A program made the position numbers and the translations under genes. From NCBI GenBank assembly GCA_947247005.1, contig OX365944.1, positions 26,449,501-26,513,500 of the forward strand: DNA of 64,000 nt. The letters run 5' to 3'. The stretch comes from Spisula solida. Its lineage: Eukaryota; Mollusca; Bivalvia; Venerida; Mactridae. Below, piece by piece: positions 34,707 through 46,108 of the stretch. A model generated the notes under the pieces. The model saw nothing but the letters and a program-made list of their open reading frames with translations. It ran no database searches and was not told where the DNA came from. Numbering within the stretch: position 1 is the stretch's first letter; the number at the start of each line of letters is the position of its first letter.

Positions 34707-35210
34707 GTAAAACACGAACCGCACCATTTTCGTTGTATCGACAACCGGACCATGATTCGTTCAATTTCAAAAACGTTAGATTTTGGCCTATATAGATGCT
34801 GTATTGAAAATATATGAGTATCTGGATAAGAAATGTTACCCTACAATACATGCAAGTACATAGTTTTGACTCGGTAAGCTTTTATTTTGTCTTATTCGTC
34901 TAAAATGTCCGCATTTCATGTATGTTTTGCTGTGTTTACGGTTGAATCGTAACATTCAACGTGCATTACATTCATACGCATTGATACAGGACAAAGCCAA
35001 GTAGCTACGGGCATGCAGGAAGAACGTGGCCATTCCGTAAGAGTATTCCTGTCTTCACAATTCAAGAATAACCATACAAAATAGGCAAAAATGTTACACT
35101 CACCTGCTAAATAATGTTCATATCCGCCATTATTAGCCGGATCATTTGCGCTACGTTAGCCGTACCCGCATCGTTAAACCGGACCCGTCGCGTTTTGCCG
35201 ATACAGTGTG
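34707..35210 (-). repeat. Right terminal inverted repeat with matching exon and donor
   Basis: Complement of the left repeat. Read on the minus strand it has the same CpG-rich tip and ATGGCGGAT, but the frame meets TAG after seven codons. It then reads CAG and donor GTGAGT at the same spot as the left copy. It would supply a non-coding or uORF first exon to the minus-strand nuclease gene. Confidence 0.88.
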
Positions 35211-35215
35211 TATTA
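35211..35215. repeat. Target-site duplication TATTA (right)
   Basis: Right-hand partner of 18547-18551. The next bases (AACTTCG) do not match the left flank. Confidence 0.88.
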
Positions 35216-35344
35216 AACTTCGTGAAAGGATACCTCCCGCAAAACCATTTCTAGGAATACAGTATATTCATATTATATAAGATGAGTATACAATTTTGTA
35301 TGGATATATGTATACATCAAATACACAGAAAGATATGAACATAC

Positions 35345-35518
35345 CTTGGTTACAATCATCAATGCTTGTTGCGACATCGTTGCCATTTGTAATCCTATTC
35401 AATGGGCACATCTGGCATGTTGTATGAGAACGATCATTATGGTTGCGGTAGTAACCTCTCTCACAGAATACACAAGCTCTATTGATAGGATTGTATTCTC
35501 TCCCTGAGTCACAATCCA
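35345..35518 (-). CDS. Exon: GCC2/GCC3 module 13 (upstream of the giant insertion)
   Basis: A 174-nt phase 1-1 exon: DCDSGREYNPINRAC, VFCERGYYRNHNDRS, TCQMCPLNRITNGND, DCNQ. Its donor at 35343-35344 lies only 134 bases from the outer end of the 16.7-kb element. Confidence 0.87.
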
Positions 35519-35539
35519 CTGTAATACAACATACAACAC

Positions 35540-35820
35540 AATGTTCATTGTTATCATTGACAATACTTCATGACCTTGTATACTGTCACAGACCAACAAT
35601 ACTTCATGACCTTGTATACTGTCACAGACCAACAATACTTCATGACCTTGTATACTGTCACAGACCAACAATACTTCATGACCTTGTATACTGTCACAGA
35701 CCAACAATACTTCATGACCTTGTATACTGTCACAGACCAACAATACTTCATGACCTTGTATACTGTCACAGACCAACAATACTTCATGACCATGTATACT
35801 GTCACAGACCAACAATAATT
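35540..35820. repeat. Minisatellite, 36-bp unit
   Basis: Seven to eight nearly identical copies of a 36-bp unit that joins CTTGTATACTGTCACAGACC to AACAATACTTCATGAC. It begins within about 30 bases of the acceptor of module 13. Confidence 0.92.
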
Positions 35821-35829
35821 ATTGGATAA

Positions 35830-36300
35830 TAATCCCTGTATACTGGCACGGATATACATTGGATTATCCCTGTATACAGGCACGGACGTACAATAGATTA
35901 TCCCTGTATACTGGCACGGACGTACAATAGATTATCCCTGTATACTGGCACAGACTTACATTGGAGTATACCGGTATACAGGCACGGACGTACAATGGAT
36001 TATCCCTGTATACTGGCATGGACGTACAATGGATTATCCCTGTATACAGGCACGGACGTACAATGGATTATCCCTGTATACTGGCATGGACGTACAATGG
36101 ATTATCCCTGTATACTGGCATGGACGTACAATGGATTATCCCTGTATACTGGCATGGACGTACAATGGATTATCCCTGTATACAGGCACGGACGTACAAT
36201 GGATTATCCCTGTATACTGGCATGGACGTACAATGGATTATCCCTGTATACTGGCACGGATGTACAATGGATTATCCCTGTATACTGGCTTGGACTTACT
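35830..36300. repeat. Minisatellite, 34-bp unit
   Basis: About 13 copies of a 34-bp unit: CTGTATACTGGCACGGACGT followed by ACAATGGATTATCC. It shares the TGTATACTG-CACRGAC core with both neighbouring arrays. Confidence 0.92.
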
Positions 36301-38070
36301 ATGGATTTTTATACAAGCACAGTAATGGCCTTGTATACTGGCACAGACATAGCCTTGTATACAGACACAAACATTATTAAGCCTTGTATACTGGCACAGA
36401 CATAGCCTTGTATACTGGCACAGACATTGCCTTGTATACTGGCACAAAAATTATTAAGCATTGTATACTGGCACAGTAATGGCCTTGTATACTGGCACAG
36501 ACATAGCCTTGTACACAGACACAAACATTATTAAGCCTTGTATACTGGCACAGACATAGCCTTGTATACTGGCACAGACATAGCCTTGTATACAGGCACA
36601 GACATAGCCTTGTATACAGACACAAACATTATTAAGCCTTGTATACTGGTACGGACACAGCCTTGTATACTGGCACAGACATAGCCTTGTATACTGGCAC
36701 GGACACAGCCTTGTATATTGGCACAGACATAGCCTTGTATACTGGCACAGACATAGCCTTGTATATTGGCACAGACATAGCCTTGTATACAGGCACGGAC
36801 ATAGCCTTGTATACAGGCACGGACATAGCCTTGTATACAGGCACAGACATAGCCTTGTATACAGGCACGGACATAGCCTTGTATATTGGCACAGACATAG
36901 CCTTGTATACAGGCACCGACATAGCCTTGTATATTGGCACAGACATTGCCTTGTATACAGGCACAGACATTGCCTTGTATACAGGCACGGACACAGCCTT
37001 GTATATTGGCACAGACATAGCCTTGTATACTGGCACAGACATAGCCTTGTATATTGGCACAGACATAGCCTTGTATACAGGCACGGACATAGCCTTGTAT
37101 ACAGGCACAGACATTGCCTTGTATACAGGCACAGACATAGCCTTGTATACAGGCACGGACATAGCCTTGTATATTGGCACAGACATAGCCTTGTATACAG
37201 GCACCGACATAGCCTTGTATATTGGCACAGACATTGCCTTGTATACAGGCACAGACATTGCCTTGTATACAGGCACAGACATAGCCTTGTATATTGGCAC
37301 AGACATTGCCTTGTATACAGGCACAGACATAGCCTTGTATATTGGCACAGACATAGCCTTGTATATTGGCACAGACATAGCCTTGTATACTGGCACAGAC
37401 ATAGCCTTGTATATTCGCACAGACATAGCCTTGTATACTGGCACAGACATAGCCTTGTATACTGGCATAAACACAGCCTTGTATATTGGCACAGACATAG
37501 CCTTGTATACTGGCACAGACATAGCCTTGTATATTGGCACAGACATATCCTTGTATATTGGCACAGACATAGCCTTGTAGCACAGACATAGCCTTGTATA
37601 CAGGCACGGACATAGCCTTGTATACAGGCACGGACATAGCCTTGTATACAGGCACAGACATAGCCTTGTATACAGGCACGGACATAGCCTTGTATATTGG
37701 CACAGACATAGCCTTGTATACAGGCACGGACATAGCCTTGTATATTGGCACAGACATTGCCTTGTATACAGGCACAGACATAGCCTTGTATATTGGCACA
37801 GACATAGCCTTGTATATTGGCACAGACATAGCCTTGTATATTGGCACAGACATTGCCTTGTATACAGGCACAGACATAGCCTTGAATATTGGCACAGACA
37901 TAGCCTTGTATATTGGCACAGACATAGCCTTGTATACTGGCACAGACATAGCCTTGTATATTGGCACAGATCCTGTATATTGGCACGGACATAGCCTTGT
38001 ATACTGGCACAGACATAGCCTTGTATACAGGCACAGACATAGCCCTGTATACAGGCAGGGCTGTACAGTG
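36301..38070. repeat. Minisatellite, 24-bp unit
   Basis: About 70 copies of a 24-bp unit, GCACAGACATAGCCTTGTAT plus ACTG or ATTG variants. Since 24 is divisible by three and most frames lack stops, it yields ORFs up to 528 codons on both strands; none is a gene. Confidence 0.93.
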
Positions 38071-38877
38071 GATTATGCCTGTATATTAGCACTGACGTAA
38101 ATTTGATTATCCCTGCTTCAAGTGGGCATAGAACATACATGGTTTAATTACTGACAATATAGATAAACAACATAACTAAACTAATACATTACATCCAAAT
38201 TTAACGTGTTGCCTGAAGGGTTTTTACACAAAAACAATGTCACCTAAAACGGGCCATAACTCAGTCAATATTCTTAAACTTAAAAAGTATAACAGGAAAC
38301 ACACCTGGGCATGGAACCATACAAAGAACTGGTTTTTAAGTGAAGTTTGATTAAATTCCGATCAGCAGTAAAGGAGAACAAACAAGTTTAATATGGCACC
38401 CAAATTTGTGTTGGAAAAATAAACATAAAAGACAACAAGCACATAACAACATGCTTAAGACAAAAAACAACTAAATATTGGATAGTTTTAGGTAGTACTT
38501 CATAGCAATTTTCTACACATCTGGCCCCATTTTGTTTATTTATGCATTTCTTTGGTTCAACAGATCATCTATAATGGTATGACAGGTTTCAATCTTTGTT
38601 TGTCAAGTTGTGACACATTTTTGATACTTTATTCAGAGGTTGCTATTCTAAGACTTCATTCAGAATTCTTCTCAACAATTTTATTCAGAGGAATGCTTCT
38701 CAACAATTTTATTCAGAGGAATGCTTCTCAACAACTTTATTCAGAAGAATGCTTCTCAACAACTTTATTCAGAGGAATGCTTCTCATGTCAACAAGCTGA
38801 GCAGCTAATTATGTTCAAGCACTTCCTCATACTTGCACCAGGATACAAAGCAATGATATGGTGTATGAGACACTTAC
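38071..38877. repeat. Intron with a 28-bp tandem repeat
   Basis: 38655-38790 holds about five copies of a 28-bp unit with CAACAATTTTATTCAGAGGA. 38240-38400 is a dispersed repeat fragment ('gggccataactc' phrase). No gene. Confidence 0.7.
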
Positions 38878-39051
38878 ACACACAATCGCTGAACTCATCT
38901 GATCCTATCTGTAGTGTGACTGGATATCCAGCTGGGCATGAGATGCACGAGTCTTGCCATCTCAGATTCTGGTAGGTATCGTATGCACACTGTCTACATA
39001 TCAAGTTATTATTGTCCGCGCTATCTAGATACCAGCCTGGTTGGCAATCAG
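38878..39051 (-). CDS. Exon: GCC2/GCC3 module 12
   Basis: A 174-nt phase 1-1 exon: DCQPGWYLDSADNNN, CRQCAYDTYQNLRWQDSC, ISCPAGYPVTLQIGS, DCV. The donor lies in TGTGTGTAAGT; use of GTAAGT keeps the frame. Confidence 0.86.
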
Positions 39052-39899
39052 CTATTTTAAATAAAACAAAACAAAACAACTAAATGCGGTGATTTGGACA
39101 AGATTTAAACAACACAGTTAGTTTGGCATTTCTTTTCCATAACCCACAAAATGATCCCAACTCAATATTTAGTATAGTTTATACTTCACAGTATTAACAT
39201 TTAAGGTTACATGTGAACTCATATTTATCACACTGGACAGCTCATTCGTGATGGCAGTCATCACCACAAGGGTACACGAGACCGAAGCCAGCTTTCCCTT
39301 TTATGCTGAGCAAGGGATCTACTATGCAAGGAACGTATGATCTCCCTAACACAGTCAATGCTCATGCTCTGTCACTTTGCTATCGAAATGGTTTAAAATT
39401 TGCTCAGGTATTATTTAGATAATTATTAACAGTTACGTGATGCCAAACATATAAATGAAAAATATATACAATCATGTAGAGTCAAACCTTGATTCAATGA
39501 GTCACCATTAGTATGTGAGAAAACAGTTGAGATTGAATAGAAAGTAAAACAGCAAAAACTGTGTTTTTAATGTTAAGATGGTTTTATTACAAGTGCAAAC
39601 ATGGTTCTAAAAGTACACAAGGTTTGACTGTATATGAAAACATCATTAACAAAACATACAGCAAGACAGTACAATATTGCAAGTAGGTGATCACAATGAA
39701 CTAATAAAGAGTATACACTATAGAAATGTCAACAAAAGTAACATTATATATATACACACATTTTAAAGTTTAGTTTTGTTCAACAAGTGCATTGATACAC
39801 ACATGTTGATAAAACAGTACATTTTTGTCATAACTGTTATATAAATGCATGAATGTATTTCAAAGTAATAAAGAATGAGAAAAAAAACTAAAAATATAA
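39052..39899. other. Intron without recognised gene
   Basis: AT-rich; nothing structured seen. Confidence 0.45.
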
Positions 39900-40864
39900 A
39901 ACAAGAGGATCATAGATCCTGGGGTGCTCACCTGCTAAACATGGCCTAACTTTTGAACTTGACCTTAAGGTCATCAAGATAAACATATTGACTTAACTTG
40001 ATGAAGGTTAAAGCAAAACTGAGGCCTCAAGAGTGTTAAAAAGGTTTTGCTATTATTTGACATATTGACCTAGTTTTTTACCCACATGACCCAACTTCAA
40101 ACGTGACCTTAAGGTCATCAAGATAGACATTTTGACCAAAGTTGATCAAGATTAAAGCAAAAATACGGCCTCAAGAGTGTTAATAAGGTTTTTCTATTAT
40201 TTGACCTTTTGACCTAGTTTTTGACCCCACATGACCCAACTTCAAACTTGACCTAGATTTCATTAAGATACAACTACTGACCAAGTTTGATGAAGATCAA
40301 AGCAAAAATGTGGCTGCCAGAGTGTTAACAAGGTATTCCTACTATTTGACATTTTGACCTAGTTTTTGACCCCACATGACCCAACTTTGAACTTGACCTT
40401 AAGGTCACCAAGATAGACATTTTGACTAAACTTCATGAAGATTAAAGCAAAAATGTGAACTACAGAGTGTTAACAAGGTTTTCCTATTATTTGACCGTTT
40501 GACCTAGTTTTTGACCCCCACATGACCCAACTTCAAACTTGACATAGATTTCATTGAGATACAACTACTAACCAAGTATGATGAAGATCAAAGCAAAAAT
40601 GTGGCATCCAGATTGTTAACAAGGTTTTCCTATCATTTGACCTTTTGACCTAGTTTTTGACCCCACATGACCCAACTTTGAACTTGACCTATATTTCATT
40701 GAGATACAACTACTGACCAAGTTTGATGAAGATCAAAGCAAAATGGAGAGTGCTAGAGTGTTAACGGTGAAAAAGCTAACAGACGGACGGACGGACTGAC
40801 AGACGGACGCCGGACAAAAAACAATCACAAAAGCTCACCTTGCCACTTCGTGGCAGGTGAGCTA
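39900..40864. mobile_element. Dispersed repeat with TGACCT-rich tandem units
   Basis: Opens with GGGTGCTCACCTG and closes with CAGGTGAGCTA, short inverted ends. Inside, about four units of roughly 180 bp repeat TGACCTAGTTTTTGACCCC and ACATGACCCAACTT. A GACGGACGG stretch precedes the end. It is the same family as 52455-53260. No protein. Confidence 0.75.
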
Positions 40865-41420
40865 AAAAAAACCCAAAAACATGTTGATAAAACAGGAACA
40901 AACTACGTAAGCACAGATAACTATCAACATAGTTTTTGTTTAGATTTGTCACTAGACAGCATGCTAGACTACATGCATGTTTTGCAAGTCCTACATGCAA
41001 TGCCAGGAAGACAGACAAGCGACTCTAAACTTTCTTCTAATAGCCTAAATAAAAAGGTCTATTATTTGCATTAAATTCATTCCTGACTAACTGTTATCAA
41101 GCAGGCTTCATTATATGACAGTGTAAGTTACAATCCAATTTATTCATTGGTTATTTGAATACATGTTCAACCATGGTTTAAGTTTGGCATGTATAACCAA
41201 ATGCATTGTCGACATACTAAACTGTATTTGAACACTGAAGTTCATTGGCTTATTTCAAGCTCCATTATATCCCAAAACCTTCTTCCTGCTCATCCAGTAA
41301 ATACAAGGAATTAGGATGTTTTTCACAAACAACTAATAATTGACAGCAGAATAGGTAGGGGACTAATAATGGAAGACAAAATGCTAGTTTTACTTAAGAG
41401 TGGCTTCCCTTATGCTATAA

Positions 41421-41759
41421 CAGTGATTTTTTTCCTTCTTTGTTAGCTACCGGTAAACGGCACCTTCCCAATTTGAAAAAGGCTATAGTTTTCCCAAATT
41501 TAAAAGGGAGAAATTCCCAATGAACATTTAAAAAAAAAATTCTAAATCGGACATAAAATGACAAAGTTATGAGCATTTTTGACAAGAGGTCAAACATAAA
41601 AGTTTACAGAAACCAGTAAACAGTCACAAGTAATCTCTTTTTCTGTTTTATTTGGTCTTTCTACTTCTTGAAAATTCCCAATTTCAAGTTGTCACGACGC
41701 AAAAATTCCCAATCTGAACGGACCCGGACCCTTTCCCAAATAGGCGAAAAAAATCACTG
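41421..41759. mobile_element. 339-bp TIR element, CAGTGATTTTTTTCC ends
   Basis: Ends CAGTGATTTTTTT and AAAAAAATCACTG are perfect inverted repeats, flanked by TATAA on both sides. CAGTG ends with poly-T are typical of hAT-like non-autonomous elements, though 8-bp duplications would be expected there. The interior repeats AATTCCCAAT. Confidence 0.65.
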
Positions 41760-41965
41760 TATAAATATTGAATTTGTTATTGAATTCATAATTTTCTATA
41801 CGTCAAACCAACTGGAGGCTGTGTTTTGTCTTAATAAGTTGTTTTCCACCTTTAGGATTCAACTAGTGCTCAAAATCCATCATTCTGTAGATAGGTTACA
41901 AAGTTATTTTTTTTAAAAATAGCCGTTTAAGGCTTTATATAGCTGTTGAATAAAATTCTACTTAC

Positions 41966-42124
41966 GTTTAGTACAGGCAGTTATATCTGTAGATCCCATA
42001 CCGAATGTGATGAAACCATTGGGACACATTGTACATGCAGCAGCAGCAGTTGTTGGCTTGTAGTAACCTATACTACACATCTGACATGCACCCGAATTAT
42101 CTTCATAGCCAGGACTACATTCCA
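41966..42124 (-). CDS. Exon: GCC2/GCC3 module 11
   Basis: A 159-nt phase 1-1 exon: ECSPGYEDNSGAC, QMCSIGYYKPTTAAAAC, TMCPNGFITFGMGS, ACTK. A short poly-Ala stretch comes from repeated GCT/GCA codons. A 29-bp minisatellite starts about a dozen bases upstream of the acceptor and resembles the acceptor tract. Confidence 0.86.
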
Positions 42125-42129
42125 CTGAA

Positions 42130-42595
42130 GAAATAAGGTAACGGTTAGTATGTAAAGAAATTCAAGGTAAAGGATAGTATATAAAGAAATTCAAGGTAAC
42201 AGTTAGTATATAAAGAAATTCAGGGTAAAGGTTAGTATATAAAGAAATTCAAGGTAAAGGATAGTATATAAAGAAATTCAGGGTAAAGGTTAGTATATAA
42301 AGAAATTCAAGGTAAAGGATAGTATATAAAAAATCCAAGGTAACAGTTAGTATATAAAACATCCAAGGTAACAGTTAGTATATAAAGAAATTCAGGGTAA
42401 TAGTTATTATACAAAGAAATTCAAGGTAACGGTTAGTATGTAAAAAATTCATGGCAATGGTTAGTTATAAAGGAATTCAAGGTAATGGTTAGTATGTAAA
42501 GAATTCAAGGCAATGGTTAGTTATAAAGAAATTCAAGGTAATGGTTAGTATGTAAAGAAATTCAAGGTAACGGTTAGTATGTAAAGAAATATACG
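42130..42595. repeat. Minisatellite, 29-bp unit
   Basis: About 16 copies of a unit containing AAGGTAACGGTTAGTATRTA and then AAGAAATTC. The first unit overlaps the acceptor region of module 11, so the array may have been seeded by the splice-site tract. Confidence 0.9.
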
Positions 42596-43591
42596 AACAG
42601 AGTTTTTATTTCGATTCTAAACACGATAATATCCCATACTATTTAACTGCGCGCATTCAATTTTCACCCATTTTACATTGAACATAATTCCAAGCTGAAA
42701 TTGAGTGGCTTATTAGCTGGTACAACTACCTCCCTCGTTAATGAAAATGACCTTTTGTAATTTTCTGAAGGAAAGAACACATTTTAAACATTGAAACAAT
42801 TTTAATAACACGAGTATAAAATATCTAATGCATGAAATGAAAAATATAAATAAATTGATTATTAAAAGTTTTTATGAAATTTAGTGAGAGAGTGTATTGG
42901 AGTTTCTAAAAATAGACGCATCGTTGCTGTAACAATGGATACTCGTGCAACTTGCGTTAAAGTTCTTACTATAAAGTTAACATTCATTCATTTATAAATA
43001 TGCCACGTGATACGGGGCGTAAATAGTACCAGTCAATTTGTCAGGTATATTTTGTTGCGATAATAATACACTGCTTGATTTCCTCTATGCGTATATGGAT
43101 TAATCTGCAGATGGTGTTAGAATAAAATATTAGTCCTAATATGCTTTTCTATTTCCTATGGCAAAACAGGTGTCACTTTGTTATATTTAAGTTAAATTTG
43201 TATTAATTAATTAGGTATTATAACAAACATTTATTTTTACACATAATTTATAAATTGACATTAAAAACACGTAAATAAATATGATATTTTTATGGTTCAA
43301 ATATGTAAACTAAAAAAGTATATAGCATTTGTCACGTTTTTTTTATCACCCACATATTCAAGCATAATTATAAATCAAATTTTGACATTATTGATAAATG
43401 TCTTAGTACTAGTGGAAAAAAAAAATAAAATCACCAATTTTAAACTAAGATACTTAGTAAGCCTGAAATTGTATAGGAGAGATGGAAAAAGCAAGTTAGC
43501 AGGGAGTGCCTAAGAGAAAGATACCGGACAAATTTGGTGCTTTTACGTAAACTAAATAAATATGAATTTACACAACTGATAAAGCTCAAAC
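42596..43591. other. Intron without recognised gene
   Basis: AT-rich; a 73-codon plus-strand ORF (43292-43513) is typical AT-rich noise. Confidence 0.45.
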
Positions 43592-43683
43592 CACAGGTCC
43601 ATGAAAAGTGACCTAGCCCACCTATATATACATATTTAAATATGTATATATAGACGGTATTGGACACTTTTCATGGACCTGTG
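43592..43683. mobile_element. 92-bp hairpin element with 8-bp duplication
   Basis: Ends CACAGGTCCATGAAAAGTG and its exact complement surround an AT palindrome (TATATACATATTTAAATATG). GCTCAAAC flanks it on both sides (43584-43591, 43684-43691). A minimal hAT-type MITE. Confidence 0.8.
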
Positions 43684-43691
43684 GCTCAAAC

Positions 43692-44307
43692 TATCATCAG
43701 TTTGAAGGAATGGGACAGCTTTTTTTTACGGAGAGATTGTTTTCATTTTTGCTACATTTAAATTTATGTACAACACACAAAATATCAATTAAAAACATAG
43801 GTCTCCATGATAAATTTTGAGTTAGCAGGGAGACATTTACTTTCTTCTAAACTTGAAGAAATTCGGCTCAAAATTCAAACTCATAAAAAGTTGCCAGAAA
43901 AACAAAATTGTATAATAATAATTTGTTTATTCTGAGATGCGGAAGTGTTTTAAGCACATTGAAAAGTAAATTTGAAGGCATCTAGCAATAGTTAATGCAG
44001 TTTCTTTGAAATGCATTTATTTACCCTGAAAAGGCATATTTTGGACTATATAATAAGTGCTCATAATTATTGTTATACTAAGCTAAAACTTGAATACGTT
44101 ACTGTATATGATATTTGTTCACATGTTATATTCATCAATAAAAAGGAAAAACAGATTTTAAACAGTGTTTTCAGACTATGCGCAGAAAATATGTGCACAC
44201 AAATCTGTGGCATTCATCATAATTATAATGGTCTGTGAAGGAAAGCTGCATAATAGAAGATTATCTTGATATTATTATTAGAACTTACTTGTGTACTAAT
44301 TACTTAC
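43692..44307. other. Intron without recognised gene
   Basis: AT-rich; nothing seen. Confidence 0.45.
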
Positions 44308-44466
44308 ATATACAGTCCTCAGCTTGATCAGAACCAAGAAACTCTGTGGTTTTATCAGGTCCACACTGTATACATTCTGTCTGCCAACTGTTATCTTGAT
44401 AAGTTCCCTTAGGACAGTTTGTGCATGTTGTTTGTGTGTCACGGAATGTTCCAGCAGAACAGTTTG
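44308..44466 (-). CDS. Exon: GCC2/GCC3 module 10
   Basis: A 159-nt phase 1-1 exon: NCSAGTFRDTQTTC, TNCPKGTYQDNSWQTEC, IQCGPDKTTEFLGS, DCI. One sequon (NCS). This short type has a Trp-Gln pair before the fourth cysteine, shared with modules 4, 12 and 14, suggesting a sub-lineage of duplicated exons. Confidence 0.88.
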
Positions 44467-45019
44467 CTACAATACAGTTAAACAATGACATAAACACACA
44501 CATACACATTCTGATCAGTAATACTCAACTACATGTTTGAACTGTAAGCTTGAAGTCAAATCAAATGTGTAACAAGCTAAAATGTTTGGCACAACATATA
44601 GACTCAACTAAACTCTTTGGACCTTTTTATTATTTTTACTAATAGTACTTAGTATGTATTTATAAGACTTGTCAATTTTGGAAAAGGGACTTAGTTCCTA
44701 TAGCAAATGAATGTATAACAAAAAAGAGGAAAATAAAATGCTCTATAATACAACACACACTCGTCTGCCAACTACAATATATTGAATCTCAGGAGCAAAA
44801 TGCGACATTTTGCCCTAGAACAATGAAACAGTTGGGAAATTGACATTTTCGGCCGTGATTCCCTTGAAGATGTGAAAGTAATGCATTCCAGGATTCAACA
44901 GAATCACGTGACCAATCAAGTTTTCAATTGGTAGAATCATTAGTGTAAAATAAAGAGAATTCTTACATCCCTCTGGATAAAATGATCAGTAGGAAAATTT
45001 ATGAAAAAGGGAAACTTAC
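44467..45019. other. Intron without recognised gene
   Basis: AT-rich; nothing structured seen. Confidence 0.45.
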
Positions 45020-45187
45020 CAAGATTACAAGCAGATATTGAAGTACTAGCAGTGAATTGGGTGATATATTGTGGTGGACACAACTGGCATGACGCAAATA
45101 GACCATCATTAACATTATCCTTGTAGTAGCCTCGGTCACATGGTCTACAACTAGAACCCACTTTCTCATTGCCAGAATCACAGTATG
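45020..45187 (-). CDS. Exon: GCC2/GCC3 module 9
   Basis: A 168-nt phase 1-1 exon: YCDSGNEKVGSSC, RPCDRGYYKDNVND, SCQLCPPQYITQFTAS, ACNL. Long DN type. Acceptor TTCTACAG, donor GTAAGT. Confidence 0.88.
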
Positions 45188-45289
45188 CTGTAGAAGAGAA
45201 TATATATCTTATATGAATAACTGTGCGCAGAGGAATATAGTACTCTTATCAGTACGACCCAACATTTGAAACAATAAATGATAATATCT

Positions 45290-46060
45290 CATATCTCCTT
45301 GGTTACTAACTGGTGTCCTTGGTTACCTACCAGTGTCCTTGGTTACCTACAAGTGTTCCTTGGTTACCTACCAGTGTCCGTGGTTACCTACAAGTGTTCC
45401 TTGGTTACACACCAGTGTCCTTGGTTACCTACCAGTGTCCTTGGTTACCTACAAGTGTTGCTTGGTTACCTACCAGTGTCCTTGGTTACCTACAAGTGTT
45501 CCTTTGTTACTTACCAGTATCCTTGGTTACCTACAAGTGTTCCTTGGTTACCTACCAGTGTTGCTTGGTTATCTACAAGTGTTGCTTGGTTACCAATCAG
45601 TGGTCCTGGGTTACTTATCGATGTTCCTGGGTTGTCTACCAGTGGCCCTGAGTTACTTATCAATGTTCCTGGGTTGCCTACCAGTGGCCCTGAGTTACTT
45701 ATCAATGTTCCTGGGTTGCCTACCAGCTGTCCTGGGTTACTTATCAATGTTCCTGGGTTGCCTACCAGTGGTCCTGGTAACTTATCAATGTTCCTGGGTT
45801 GCCAACCAGTGGTCCTGGGTTACTTATCAATTTTCCTGGGTTGCCTACCAGTGGCCCTGAGTTACTTATCAATGTTCCTGGGTTGCCAACCAGTGGTCCT
45901 GGGTTACTTATCAATGTTCCTGGGTTGCCTACCAGTGGCCCTGAGTTACTTATCAATGTTCCTGGGTTGCCTACCAGTGGCCCTGGGTTACTTATCAATT
46001 TTCCTGGGTTGCCTACCAGCTGTCCTGGGTTACTTATCAATGTTCCTGGGTTTCCCAACA
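45290..46060. repeat. Minisatellite, 20/21-bp and 42-bp units
   Basis: The left part repeats CTTGGTTACCTACCAGTGTC (20-21 bp). The right part has a 42-bp double unit alternating GGGTTACTTATCAATGTTCC and GGGTTGCCTACCAGTGGTCC. The double unit shows higher-order evolution from the simple one. ORFs of up to 267 codons here are artefacts. Confidence 0.92.
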
Positions 46061-46108
46061 TTAAATATAAAACTGTCATAACTGACAATATGTTAGATAA
46101 TGACATAC

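Larger units (their letters stand above)
18552..35210. mobile_element. Giant 16.66-kb TIR element with YqaJ nuclease and zinc-finger genes
   Basis: The ends are inverted repeats of about 504 bp beginning CACACTGTATCGGCAAAACG, flanked by a perfect TATTA duplication. Cargo: a plus-strand C2H2 zinc-finger gene near the left, and a minus-strand YqaJ-containing gene with further exons read from the right. At least five smaller elements are nested inside. The terminal 89 bp are identical between the ends, the rest about 90% by eye. Known superfamilies do not fit: 5-bp duplications are known for Transib/RAG-type elements, but no RAG-like core was recognised, and the AT-rich site is not the GC-rich Transib type. 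It is most simply a DNA transposon of unknown or new superfamily, now partly decayed. Confidence 0.9.

Noticed and set aside
18552..35210. RAG-like, Maverick or Starship-type element
   Set aside because: No RAG1 core, no polymerase B, capsid or tyrosine recombinase seen; ends and duplication alone do not assign it.
35540..38070. CRISPR-like array
   Set aside because: Units are contiguous tandem repeats with no unique spacers, in a eukaryotic intron.
36454..38140. ORFs of 478-528 codons (minus) and 313 (plus)
   Set aside because: Products of the 24-bp minisatellite, open in several frames on both strands at once.
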